Assembly: GCF_963678635.1 (NCBI RefSeq)
Contig: NC_087063.1
Span: 46,294,101 to 46,358,100 of the forward strand
DNA: 64,000 nucleotides
Reading direction: 5' to 3'
From: Symsagittifera roscoffensis
Taxonomy: Eukaryota; Xenacoelomorpha; Acoela; Convolutidae
Shown: in pieces, positions 11,129-22,335 of the stretch
Layout of the letters: every line of letters begins with the position of its first letter
Numbering within the stretch: position 1 is the stretch's first letter
The notes under the pieces: model-generated
The model's database searches: none
Told to the model about the DNA's origin: nothing
Seen by the model: the letters and a program-made list of their open reading frames with translations, nothing else
Made by a program: the position numbers and the translations under genes

Positions 11129-12240
11129 CTATGGCCTCATTCCCATCGTTTTTCCCCTGTCGCCCTTCTCATTGACCTCGCAGGCAGGGTCCATCATCAA
11201 ATAGACCCCTCCTTCTACGTCTGCAGGTATGCACCAATCTTCCGTAGATGGATTGTGTGGCTTGATATTTTCGAAGTGAGCGGCTCGGCCGGTAGTCAGT
11301 CTGTAAAAACGTCCCTCTTGGTGCACTTCCGTAATCATGAAGGGTCCCCTCGACTTTTTTAGGAGCTTTTTCGTTCCTTTCGGTGGTATAACGTTTTGAA
11401 ACACCCATACGAATTCTCCTACCGAGTAAGCTTTTGCACCAGCAGCTTCTTTATCGAACATTTTACTCTGCCTTCCCTGTGCTTGCTGAAGGCTCCGTCT
11501 GCACAAGTCGTTTAGTTCTTGTTGACATCTAATCACATATCTTACGTAGGCCTGTGGTGATGTTTTCTTCCCCTCATATTTTGGGTAAAAGAAAGTCAAG
11601 GGCAAAGACTTCTCGTGTCCGGTCACTATCATGTGTGGACTAACTCCGGTGGTGGATTGTTGCGTGCTGTTGTAAGCTCCCATCACCTGTGGAAGGTATA
11701 TGTCCCAATCAGTCCTGTATCTAGAACAGTACACGCTCAGCATCGACACCAACGTCCGACTTAGCCTCTCCACCAAGCCATTCGTCTGGGGATGATACGT
11801 CGTTGAGTGAGCCTGAGCCACTTGAGAACGACTCATGAGCTCTTTAGTACGTTCTCCCACGAAAGCTGTTCCGTTATCATGTCTCGCTATCCACGTATTG
11901 ATTAGATGATCGCACGTCTCTTCTGCTGAGGCAGTTATGCAGGGCACGGCCTCTGCATATTTCGTGAAGTGGTCTATCATGACCAAGACCTGATTGTAGC
12001 CACTTTCTGTTATACATAATTTCTGGTGGTCAATCTGCACCACCTCTTTGAATTCGGATGACTCGATCAACTGCAAGGGAAATCACAATTTCATTGGATT
12101 CTTGACCTGTTGACATGACAGATATGCTGTTACCCAGTTCTCGCATGCTTTCTTCATCCCATGCCACTCAAAGCGCTTCAGAATCCTCCAATATACTTTG
12201 TCAATTCCCTGATGGCCCATCTGATTATGCGACTTGAATT
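11129..12240 (-). pseudogene. Gypsy integrase
   Basis: Inserts element cDNA into host DNA. The N-terminal zinc-binding domain (12236-12095) shows HNQMGH and a C-terminal LSCQQVK; the first cysteine of the expected CxxC is Tyr (TAYLSC). An in-frame TGA at about 12077-12079 separates it from the catalytic core. In the core the acidic triad is visible: Asp in VQIDH, Asp in HDNGTAF, and Glu in GLVER exactly 35 residues later (D35E). Between IARH and DNGTAF the usual ten or so residues are missing, pointing to an in-frame deletion. A GPF module (RGPFMITEV) lies near the C terminus at about 11350. The TGA, the Cys loss and the deletion argue against function. Confidence 0.9.
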
Positions 12241-13498
12241 AAAGTTCTGTCTGATAGAGTTGTGGCAACACTATCGCTTTATATTTGTACAGGACTTTGT
12301 CTTCTTCTCTTCTCTTGCAAGCCACAATTCCGTCCTTGTTCAGATATAACCTCCCCTCTTTCGGCATAAAGTACTGTCTCAGAATGCGGTAACTGTCTTC
12401 CTCCAGGTCACCTTTGTCTGGTGCTCCATTTTCGATCCACCTTTTCAAGTTACTCGTCATGCGGTCATTTCTTTACGCTCTTAGTAGGTCTGAGAGTCTG
12501 TATCTCAATTTCAAGTATGTCTTCATGACCCTGAATTGACTACTCATTTCATCGGGCTGATGCATGTCATCTTCCATCTTCACGCACCAAGTCTTCGCCA
12601 ATGGTTCTGTTTTTTGTCTAAAGGGTTGAAGATCAGTCCTGACTACCTCCTTCTGCGGCAACAATTTTATCGATCGTTTCGATACCGCTATTGTTTCTAG
12701 ATCATCCGCTGCCTTGTCGAAGACTGTTTCGTTGGGTACCAGTTAGCCAGCACTGTCAGGGTCTTGATATACATCTCTGCCCAGGTCGCTTGCTCGAGTC
12801 CAATCACGTGCTCGAGTTCCTGTCTGAGTAGGTGTCAATTCTTGAATTCCTCGAGTTGTCACCAATGGAAGAGTCTGCCACGGAGCACGTTTCTTCTTCG
12901 GGATCAGTTTTATGCGCTCTGCTTATCCATCTGAACTCCCCAGACAAAATTTTATCCTCCAGGTCTTGTTCCTCACCTTGGACATTTTCCTCTACGCCTG
13001 AACCCCCGAAAAAACTTTCTTGTCCCAGGTTTTGGTCAATTTCTTTGCCTTTTTGATCCTGATCCTCGAAGGTAACGGTTTTCCTCTGTCCCCTTCATCT
13101 GTTCTTTTTGTTTGTAGGATGTACTTGTCAAAAAGTTTTGGGGTATCGAGGATACTAGTTGCTGAACTATCGTCCTACACTCCCTTTCATTTTCCTTGTG
13201 TTGACGTCTTGGTGGCTTAGTCTTTACTTTCTCACTTAATGTTAGCGATGCGATGGCTGCTGCCCACTCGGGGTCCCCTCTAGTCACTTCTCTCTCCAAC
13301 AATTCACCCAGCATCCGCATCATTTGCAAATGGACCTGCACCGTTTTATCAAGCAATGAGAGGCTGTTCAGGTTCACACGAGAGAGTTCCTGTTGGACCA
13401 GGTTCGAACGTAGCAACAGATGGGAAGCGCCTCATAAGTTTCTGTTTTCAGAAATGAGAACCCTTCCCTGATTTCCGCCTGGTTGGTTTATATCTGTT
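12241..13498 (-). pseudogene. Pol connector between RNase H and integrase
   Basis: Minus-strand open pieces at 13416-13036, 12664-12473 and 12460-12239 have protein-like composition and lie where gypsy pol links RNase H to the integrase zinc domain. They include a Lys/Glu-rich stretch (KTKPPRRQHKENERECR, about 13200). Frame changes separate the pieces. No catalytic domain is expected or seen. Confidence 0.55.
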
Positions 13499-13993
13499 CT
13501 AGTCTTTCTTAAAACTCAGTCTTTTTGCAGCATTCTGGTGTTTTTTGCGCATCCTGTGCTTGATTATCATGTGGTAGCCGTCTAACCTGACTATCCACCG
13601 ACCAATATAACTCTGGTCCATCGAGTACGTCTTCAACCAGGATAACGCTCCATTGTCCACGCGTAGCTCAAAGCGAGCGCTCCCTAAGTATGCGCGGTAC
13701 TTCTCCACGAATGTGACCACTGCAAGCGTAAGCGTTTCTGCCTTTGGTGCACCATATTTCATTTCAGTGTCACTCTACACTTTACTGCCATATGCAATGG
13801 GACGGAGAACGGTTCTCCCATTCCACTCTTGCTCCTGATGCAGTATTCCTGAGATGGCTACTACTGATGCATTTGTGTCAAGAACATACATGCCTTTCTC
13901 TGTAGGCATGCCTACCAATTGCGCTTCTAACAGTTCCCGCTTTATGTTCTCGAAGGCAGGTTGAGCTTTTTCGTTCCATACGAACTTCTTTCC
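13499..13993 (-). pseudogene. Gypsy RNase H
   Basis: Directly follows RT in the same frame after a TAA at 13994-13996. The first strand reads YVLDTNASVVAISGIL; gypsy RNases H have Asp immediately before Ala-Ser, so the catalytic Asp is Asn here. A TAG near 13777 interrupts it after AYGSKV, then KYGAPKAE and a GRWIVRLDGYHMIIKHR segment match the C-terminal half. Loss of the key Asp plus the stop means no RNase H activity in this copy. Confidence 0.85.
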
Positions 13994-15090
13994 TTAGTTG
14001 TGCATCAGTTTCTGCATGGGGTACACCTTGTCTGCATATCCTTTTATGAACTCACGGTAATAATTGGCAAACCCTAGGAATCTCATGAGTTGTGTGTCCG
14101 TTCTGGGAGACTTCCATGTCAACACAGCCTCCACTGCTTCCGGGTCCGGCCTTACGCCATGCCTGTCCACCAATCTTCCCAGATACTTGATTGAAGCCCT
14201 AAGGATTTCATATTTCGATGGTTTGCATTTCAAGCCTGCTCTTTTCATGCAAACAAAGACCTCATCGAGCCGATCAATTTGGTCTTCCAAGGTGGGTGTT
14301 GCTATGACCACGTCATCCACGTAACACATCACAAGATTCCCGTACTTCTTCGTTACTCTGGTCAAAGACTGAGCCATTAGTCTTTGAAAAGTCGCCTTGG
14401 AGTTGCACAAGCCAAATGGCATCATCTTCCACTGGTACAACCCCAATTCACATGCGAATCCGGTCTTTTCTCTGTCTTTCTTCCTCAGAGGGACCCGCCA
14501 GAATTCAGAATCCAAGACCAATGTGGTGAAAAACTTGGCGTCGCCAAATTTTGAGAGGCTCTCGTCTATTCGCGGTATCGGATACGCATCTTTAATTGTC
14601 ACTGCGTTCGAGTAACGAAAGTCGCAACAAAACCTAAGCTGCCCCCTTTGTTTTTGGCCATGACAACCCCACAAGCCCAAGGCGACTTCAAGAGGTCTAT
14701 CATGTCGTATTCGAGAAACAATTCTGTTTCCGCTCGGCACGCTTCCGATTTACGAGGCGACATTCGTCTTGCGCCTTCCCTATGAGGAATGGCGCCTTCC
14801 TCTAATTCGATTTCGTGTTCGACGAAGTTGCAACAACGGATATCAACCTTATGTTTAGAAATCACGTCCGCGTACCAATTGAAAACCGCCCGCAATGATT
14901 CAAAATCTCCCTTACCTATTTTCCCTCTCAACTGTTCTATCTCCGGCAAAATTGGTTTGTCGGATTCTAGTTCGTATGACGAGAGGAGTTCCGAAAAATT
15001 CGAGCAGCTCGACACATCGTCATTCGTTTCGAATTTCATTGAAATCAGTTTATTAAAAGATTTCAATTCAGTAATTTTGTTTAAAATCAT
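13994..15090 (-). pseudogene. Gypsy reverse transcriptase
   Basis: Copies element RNA into DNA. The N-terminal part (15090-14640) ends PWACGVVMAKNKGG in one frame; the rest (QLRFCCDFRY onward to 13994) is in another, so a frameshift lies near 14640. Motifs seen: DAYPIPRIDE, FACELGLYQWKMMPFGL, CYVDDVVIATPT (the YVDD box) and FLGFANYYREFI in the thumb. Motif A reads TTLVLDSEFW; the family pattern has Asp where Val stands, so one of three catalytic aspartates is probably lost. A TAA at 13994 separates it from RNase H. Confidence 0.92.
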
Positions 15091-15410
15091 ATCTTTATGG
15101 GCGGTCTTTCACTTGATATCTCTTCAAGCTTTGTGTCTCCTCATATTCGGTCTTCATCGGCAAAGCGTAACCAAGTTTCTTTTACGCTGGATCGAAACCC
15201 TAGTGGCCAGTGTGTTCAATAACACACACTGGCACACAGCCCGTTTCGTGTTACTGAAAAGCTCCGGCCTAAAATCACTGAGCTTTGACTATTTGGGTTG
15301 GAAACCAAACAAGAAACCTGTTTACTATCACTTAACAAATTTAATTTTCATATCCTAAAAATTGCTATTACAGCTTGTCCCGGCTGCAGTTTTACTTTTC
15401 TATCTTAAAA
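15091..15410 (-). pseudogene. Protease-RT linker of gypsy pol
   Basis: Fragmentary coding remains in minus orientation (for example GKKLGYALPMKTEYEETQSL near 15150), interrupted by several stops and frame changes. It lies between the end of the protease and the RT palm extension. No separate domain is recognised. Confidence 0.5.
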
Positions 15411-16275
15411 AAATGGCACCTTATTTTCATCTGTTATTATTCTATTAATTGGTTTCTTATCATACGTCAGGTTTGGGTTCCTAATCCTGATTGAGCCGTT
15501 GTTCAAGTCAATCATCACATCGAAATTCTTGACGAAATCACGGCCCAAGATGAGCAGGTCTGAGTCTTTTAGTTCTCAACCACCAGGAAGCTCATCCAAA
15601 GATCGCGTCGTCCCATGTGAAGGAACGTTTTTGGTGTCCTTCCGGCCACGTAGATTGCTCCGCGGTTGGCGGCCGCCAATCTCAGGTTTGTTGGAATTAG
15701 ATCTTTCCTGGTGAAGCCCATTCTTTCCCAAGTCTTTATTGGCATCACTCTTACCACTGCTCCTGTATCCAGTAGCCCTGTTACTCCAATTTTCTTCCCA
15801 TTGGTGCCTAGCAGATGTGCAGTCACATCTGCCTCGTACCCTATGTGTACTGCATCTTGCTCCATCATGACATCATGGCCGAGTCTACGGACCTTTAGTT
15901 CTTCCTGACCCAAATAGATCTGCCCCATTTGGTCACTATCAGTTGTGCCGTAGGTCCTGGTGTAGATACTGATCCCGTCATTGTTCAACATTACCTGATA
16001 CGGTCCATAGAATTCCACTTAGCGCGCCCATGGAGTTTCTTGGTTCGCGGGCCACCCGTTGTCAACAACGCTCGCACAGTCCTTGTCTCAGTGCGTGGCT
16101 CTACCTGTCTCAGATAATCTGCATATGTATCTAAATGCATCTTAGTGAATTCTGAGGGTTCACTTAGGTTCCTGATCACCTGATGCCCCGCAACTGAAAT
16201 TATTGAAAGTATTCTGCTTACTTGTGCTACGATGCCGAATGTCTGCCCAGAGATCACATTTAGTTTCTTGCTCAA
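15411..16275 (-). pseudogene. Gypsy aspartic protease
   Basis: Processes the Gag-Pol polyprotein. The catalytic loop is LLDTGAVVRVMP (DTGA, about 15755), and the second retropepsin signature is LILGRDF (about 15540). They lie in different frames, because a frameshift occurs near 15567 just after SFLVVEN. The N-terminal part (16275-15991, with ISVAGHQVIRNLSEPSE) is in a third frame from the 16018-15569 piece. The catalytic Asp is intact but the ORF is not. Confidence 0.88.
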
Positions 16276-16297
16276 ACTGCTTGGTGCTTTCGTTTCT

Positions 16298-18422
16298 TCA
16301 ACCTCCGATGCCTCGAAGGCGTTTTAATTTTTCCTGAGTTTTCTCGTTCTCTAGTTTGAGCTTCACCTTCTGTTTGATCTCCTTCGCCAACAATTCCCGC
16401 TGGGCTCTGTATAAGGCGTCTCTTGCTGCTGCCTTATATTCGATTTTGAAATCGTCTGCCGCAGTCACCGGTTCGGGTTCACGTATCCCTTCCGTTACTG
16501 CCTGCATCTTCTTTGTTGCCAGCTCTTGCGGTTTCTCCTTTCTGCGTGCCTCCCCTACTGGTGAGCGCACTGCATTCTTGTCTTTCTGTCAAGTCCTCTT
16601 CTTCAAAATGCAGTTTTATTACCTCCATCCAGGTATCAATACAGCCATCAAATTCGTTTTTATAGCATCTTGGTTTCTTAAAAACCCTTCTTAACTTTTC
16701 TTTGCATTCACTGGTCCTAGATAAACTCGTGAGGATTGTTTTCAAGGACCTGTTCAGAGATTCAAAGGCTGTGGTCATTGATGTCTCGCCCATTGAATGC
16801 CCCGCTTGAGCATCATCGCCCCCTGATAGAGGCTCTGGGTTTTCCCTCGTGTTCGAATCGCTGGGGTAACTTCTTCCTTGATTCGCTTGATTCCAGTTCA
16901 TGAAATCACATCTCCCTGTCGCATGGGTGTCTTGCTTCGGTCGTTCGTATGAGGTCGGTCTGTTGCCATTTGAACTTCCTCTGATGTCTGCGTTCCGTGG
17001 CCTATTGTCTTCTGTGGCATTGCTGAATGAACTGCCCCTTCCTGTAGTGGATCCATATGTCCTTCTTCTATTGGATTGTTCATTGAAGTTCACTCTCGGC
17101 TCCCTGCTGGGTTCTCCTGAGCTTGTTTCCCCATTTTTCGATCCACTCTTGTTTCCTAGGAGCCCATCCAACCTATCCATGATAGCCTGAGTTCGCCTCT
17201 CCATCATCGCGCCTATCTTCGTTTCAAGAGTCCCAAGAGTCTGCTCTTGCTGAATTCTCAACTTTTCCATGTCATCTCTCAACAAAAACTCTCTTTGCTC
17301 GGCTTCCCTCGTCATTCGCGACAAGTTTTTGGCCATGTATTCATCCTTTTTCTCCTTCAAGCTTTTTTAGCTTCTGCTAACTTCTTGTGTCTTGCTGTTG
17401 ATCCCTTCCCGCAGGCTTTTTCTCTCGACGTGGACTGCCCTCTCTAGTTCACTCATTCTTAAGGACATCTGTGCATTTTGTTCCCCTATGCTGTGCACTA
17501 TGTTGGTCAAGGCTTCTTAAATTGATGCTCCGTTTTCCATTAATGGCGTCACAAGTGGTGGTGTCACCCTATCGGTTCCAGGCAGCTTGGTGCTGGTCGA
17601 GACTCGAGTCTTAATTCTCTGCCTCGACGTCTCTTCATAATCCGCTTCTGGATCCGCTGGTGGGTTATATGGCCCTGTATTTCTGTTCTTCCCAGGTCGC
17701 ACTTCCGAATTCGTCATGGTCACAAAATCTCTTGACTGGTTTGATCCATTTGTGGTCTTGCTTATTGTCTGACCACACCAAATCAGTCCGTAGAGCCAGT
17801 CTCTCTATTGGTGTATGCATCATTACCCTGAATCAAACTACCGAGGCTTGTTTGAGATCCGAAGTCAACTTGCTCGTCATCGTCCTCCTCCTCTTCCTGG
17901 GTTTCTGCTTCATCGCCTGTGCCCTTTCTCATGGTAAATGGAAAGAAGTTTCTCAAAGTGTTCTTCACTTTTTCTGAAAACGACGAGGACGTTGCCGGTT
18001 TCTCTGTCAACCCATGCATCATAGTGTTGTCAGCGGGTGATCTTGTAGTCGCCACGTTTTGAGTAGAGATATCGGGCAGTTCCGACATCTCTTCTCCGTC
18101 TAGAGTCCCGGTAGGAGTGGCAAAATCTTGGCCTTGTTCTACCTGAGTAGATTCACTCGCCAATTTTCCGTTTCCACTCCCTTCCGGTCCATGTCTCTCC
18201 CGATTGTCATCTAAGGCAGGGTCCGGATGGACCTCTACTTGTAACATTGCCTTTTGTACTCCTGTTTTTAACCATTCCGCCTGAGACTTTCTTCCCTTTG
18301 TAGGTCCGGGTTCGTGCTATCTTTTCCACAAAAGGGTCGTTCCTTGCTTTTCTTTGTTTCTCTGGTAAGAATTTCCTAGAGCTCTCACTTAGTTTAGGCA
18401 TTTTTGACTTGTCTAGACTCAT
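16298..18422 (-). pseudogene. Gypsy gag with probable internal deletion
   Basis: Starts at ATG 18422 (MSLDKSKMPKLSESSRKF), a basic N terminus. It continues through 18247-17783 (acidic EEEEDDDE patch), 17723-17517 and 17360-16570 (coiled-coil-like start, then Ser/Asn/Arg-rich disorder), with frame changes between. A capsid-like segment FDGCIDTWMEVIKLHFEEE lies near 16630. Shortly after ERQECSALTS the sequence jumps to a Lys/Glu-rich stretch, with no CCHC zinc knuckle and no remainder of capsid. Ty3/gypsy Gag normally has a full capsid and usually a knuckle there, so an internal deletion of several hundred bp is likely. Confidence 0.75.
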
Positions 18423-21385
18423 TTTCAGTTTATCACTTCTCACTGCCTATACACGCATTTCGATTGCTAGTGTCATTATTGTTTGACTACTGATAATAAA
18501 AAGATAACACATTAAATTCCAAAAATTTCACCTAATTAGTGACCACGAATACTTGTATGTTATCACAGTACAGCGTATATACAATTTATTCACAACAATC
18601 GATTAATGTTGGTAAGATATGAAGCTAGCACATTCTGATGATATCAATATAATTAAAAGATAGTGTTCTCACTACCCAATTAAGAACAGATATTATTGAT
18701 TAAGAACCAAAAAAGAAGAAAAATTAAAAAGTTTTCAATGAGAAAAGTATGTGTTTTGTACTTTAGTTAGTCGCAATACAATAGTCGAACTTGTTTCTAA
18801 AGAAAGAGCTTTACCTGTTCGGTGCCGCACCAAACAGAGACAAAACTTGAAGGCAATAATTTTCTCAAGTGGGCGTCTATTGCACCCACCGAGTCCTGTG
18901 TTATCTATCTGCCTTCGGATTGCCCGAGCTAGACCTACTAAAATCCTCAAAGCAATAACTTTCCAAAAAATGATTTGGGTTTTAATCAACACAAATCAGC
19001 GACAAACTCTTTTTCAATTTAGACTTATTGTCGCGAATATCCGGGTTTAGACCTATTTTGTTTTACTCTGGTCCTTATAAAGGGCAAGTTACCAGTGCAG
19101 TCACTAGTTTCTAGCCTGACACCTAATAACCTAATATTCTTCACTTTTTTTTTTATTTTTGTCTAGATAACTTTTGTCAAAAGTAGGACCCTTCCAGATT
19201 GGTGAAAATAGGATCCTTCCGAATTGGCAAAACTAGGACCCCTCCGGATCGGCAAAAGTAGGACCTCTCCGGATTGGCAAAAATAGTGCCCCTCGGGATT
19301 GGCAAAATTGAGACCCCTCCGGATTGGCAAAATTGGGACCCTTCCGGATTGGCAAAATCGGGACCCTTCAGGATTGGCAAAAATAGGACCCCTCCGGATC
19401 GGCAAAAATAGGACCCCTCCGGATTGGTAAAAATAGGGCCCTCCGGATTGGCAAAATTGGGACCCTTCCGGATTGGCAAAAATAGGACCCTTCCGGATTG
19501 GGACCCCTCCGGTTTTCTAAAAATAGCTTTTCCGGAACTTTTAGAAATTTCACCCAAGACCCTCCCGAATACGTTCTCCGATGCTATTATGCTGTAGGAA
19601 CTAACTAGGAAGGGTGTATTTTCCGTCCCTAGAACCTTAGGGATCGTAGTTAAGCCTCTTTTTTTACTATTCTACTCAACTGTGAAGGGTCTTCTAACTA
19701 GCCTTGTTTCGACTCGACTATGGTTTTCTGGGTTCCTTAGCCGTCCGTTTTTGACTAGAACAGCGTAAAATTGCCTTATTCAACCGTTACTACCCTTTGG
19801 TAGGAGTATAAGGGCTTTCCAAAAAAAAATTCACAAAACGTGAAGGGTCTACCTTCACAAATTGGTAATTTTGCTAAAACAATCTTAAAAAACTTCTACG
19901 CTTATTTTTTTTGGATAATTGAAGGTTTTATGAGTAAGATCACTTTATTTTAAAATCAACTAGATCTGTCCAGTATTTCCAAAGTTATTAACCAAAACGT
20001 CTTTTTTCTAAAGTCAAAAAATTTTCTCTCTTATAGGTTCCGCCTAACTTTATTCGCAATTCTTACCTTTTTGACCTCAAAATTATTGATCTGAAATTAG
20101 AAGGCCTCTAATCTTCCAGTTCAATGCAACAAACCCGATCTAAAATGTTCCAGCTGAAAAAATTCGCCAAAAACAATGCTATTTGGACCCTTCCGGATTG
20201 ATGAATCCACTAAATCAAACACGTTAAGTTCAATTTCTCTGGGACCCGAAAGGCTATTGGCAACGGGTTTTAAAACTTACCGATTCACTAGTGTACGTTG
20301 TCTGAACAACAATTTTTACTGCCATAACTCAAAAATTTCGAATTTTTTTTTTTTTTGTAAGATCATTTCTTGTTTCGTTTTTTCAAAAATCAGGAAAATT
20401 CGGTCTTTGGTACCCAATTAGTTCCAACCACTTCAGAACTAAACTTAACCGGTTCCAACTATTATACTAGTTTAGTTACGATGTAACTCACTAATTTAGC
20501 GCTTTTTTCCCTTTCAAAAAATATCGATATCGCAAAAATCGCGATTTGTGGGGGATCAAAGTATCACTATTTTGACCTTAAAAACCGGTCTGCTTACTAA
20601 TAAAGACTGTAAGAATAGTAATACCAATAATATTATACCCATCCAGGTCTGCTCAATATCCGAATTAAAGTGCTTAAGTCGGAAATTTGCAATTTGGTGG
20701 AGGGTCACTTCGGTGCAGTCACTGTCGAACCCCTCACAGATTTATATCTTCATTTTTTTTACCAAAAGGGATACAAAACTTCTTAACGATACCCAACACT
20801 CGTTTGTTGTTGTCTTAAGCCCCCTCTTGTTGCTCTTTGCACTGCTTGCCGGATCAGTCTTCTGCTCTAATCCCGAGAGCTTCCGGATTGAGCGCAAATT
20901 AGCATTAACGTGCTTAAATACTCACATAACCCTACAGTACAAGCACCAGAAACGGGCCACAAAGTTGATCGTACCAATCCTGACTGATATTAATGCCTGT
21001 AACAACGATATATCTAAGAACAACAAATAAGATGGTCGGATTACATTGTCTGGGGGGAGTGATTTCTACTGATTTTATAAATTTTTTATTTGTTTTTTGT
21101 TTTTTTCTTAGGTAATATACTACTTCTTGTTTGGTTTCCTGTATATCTTTAAGTGTTTTTGGTCCCAGAACTCTCAGGAAACGACGGGACGGCCAATCCT
21201 CCCACCCTTCCTGGTACGTGAATGTTTGGTCTTAACTAGGTTAAAAAGCTATTTTCGGGAATCCGGAAGGCTTCCGCGTTCCAAACTACCCTTCCGCCAC
21301 GGTGGTTAGGGCCTTGTTTTGTGCATCCGCTCGGCAAGGAGTGCTCGTTAACTGCTCTGCGGGTCATAATGTTAAAAAAGAATAA
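18423..21385 (-). other. Long leader region between 5' LTR and gag
   Basis: About 3 kb without recognised coding sequence, between the putative primer binding site and the gag ATG. It contains the minisatellite at 19186-19515 and isolated copies of its TTCCGGATTG motif near 20190 and 20880. AT-rich stretches lie at 18480-18740 and 19800-20100. Leaders this long are unusual for gypsy elements; part of it may be a later insertion. Confidence 0.5.
19186..19515. repeat. 22-24-bp minisatellite in the gypsy leader
   Basis: About 14 tandem copies of a unit like GGACCCTTCCGGATTGGCAAAA, with small length variation and TAGGACCCCTCCGG variants. It keeps open frames on the minus strand that are repeat artefacts. 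The GGGACCCTTC core is identical to that of the left-edge 21-bp array although the rest of the unit differs. Confidence 0.95.
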
Positions 21386-21400
21386 CACCCAGTAGCGCCA
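21386..21400 (-). promoter_or_regulatory. Putative primer binding site
   Basis: On the minus strand this reads TGGCGCTACTGGGTG, beginning with the TGG that complements a tRNA CCA end. It lies 12 nt inside the left edge of LTR copy D. Position and first bases suit a minus-strand primer site; the 12-nt gap is larger than usual. The tRNA was not identified. Confidence 0.45.
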
Positions 21401-21412
21401 GAAAAACTTCTA

Positions 21413-22335
21413 TGTAACATTCGCTCGGAAGTACATATCGACGGAAATGAAGCTAGGTTCCGAAACGACTGGCTAGCGTCTACACAGCTCTATATGCTTT
21501 TCACCGTCTCTGCCAAAGCAAGTGCTTTTGGTGGTCTTTCTAACATCGCGTCGACAGCAAACGTTACTGTTTCCGGCTTTGATCAGAACGCTCCAATTAA
21601 CTTACTTTCATGCAGAAATAGTGAGCTCATGGCTGGATCTCAGTATCCACAGACCACGAGATCACTCCTAAAAACAGGGCTACTATTTATTTATCATATT
21701 ATTAGTGTTTTTGTTCAGTAGATAAATATCATTATCTCCATCAAAGATGGATCAATCCTTAACTCCTAGCATAATCTGAAAATGATTTTAGAAGTTAATT
21801 GAATTCAACTCAGGACATCTCCAGGAAGCTAAAAGTTTATAAAACACAGTTTGAGTTCTTCTCACGAGACCCCTCTGGGTTCTGGAATCCGGGGAAATAA
21901 CGCACTTATTTTTTTCAGAAAGGCTGGACACGCCGTCCCAACACCCTTCCTGATCCTCGGAATTCGTGTTGTAACGATTGTAGCAGCACAATCTTTATAA
22001 CTCGGAATGGTTGTCGGTCACAATATTATTCTTATCGTTCGTATTTCTGGTCTGACTCTTCTATGTCTAATTTTCGTGTTTTTCTCGTTGAGAATACTGC
22101 TCTTCTGTTTTCGCCGTTTTCAGTGTGTGCGAAATTTGGACGTTGTCACGTGTCTTTCTTTCCGATCTAATTTTTAAAAATTTTACATGTTAGCTTAAAC
22201 TAACCCTTCCTCGATCGTTAAAATGCACGATTTACACTGCTAATCCATCAAAACGGTTAATCTTCCCACTTCGATGTCACAATAAAAGTTCGAATTCTGA
22301 CTTTGCCTTTTCGTACATTCTGGTCGAATATCACT
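21413..22335 (-). repeat. LTR copy D, probable 5' LTR of the gypsy element
   Basis: 923 bp. The left edge TGTAACATTCG and right edge CGAATATCACT form an imperfect inverted repeat, and similarity with copies A and B stops right at 22335, supporting this as the outer boundary. It contains a degenerate form of the palindrome (21969-22000, second arm AATCTTTATAAC). The primer-site-like sequence lies just inside its left edge, and gag follows in minus orientation. Confidence 0.8.

Larger units (their letters stand above)
6934..22335 (-). mobile_element. Decayed Ty3/gypsy LTR retrotransposon with extra ORF3
   Basis: Order on the minus strand: 5' LTR (22335-21413), putative primer binding site, ~3-kb leader, gag (18422-), protease, RT, RNase H, integrase with zinc-binding domain, D35E core and GPF module, a post-integrase tail, an AT-rich spacer, ORF3 with an SGNH-hydrolase-like domain, and a 5'-truncated 3' LTR. 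The RT, RNase H, integrase order identifies Ty3/gypsy (Metaviridae). Every ORF is broken by stops or frameshifts, so this copy is not autonomous. The LTRs diverge visibly, so insertion is not recent. Element boundaries are inferred from LTR alignment, not from a target-site duplication. Confidence 0.85.

Noticed and set aside
19163..19557. Minus-strand repeat protein in the gypsy leader
   Set aside because: Simple translation of a minisatellite with varying unit length, upstream of gag and without a conserved frame.
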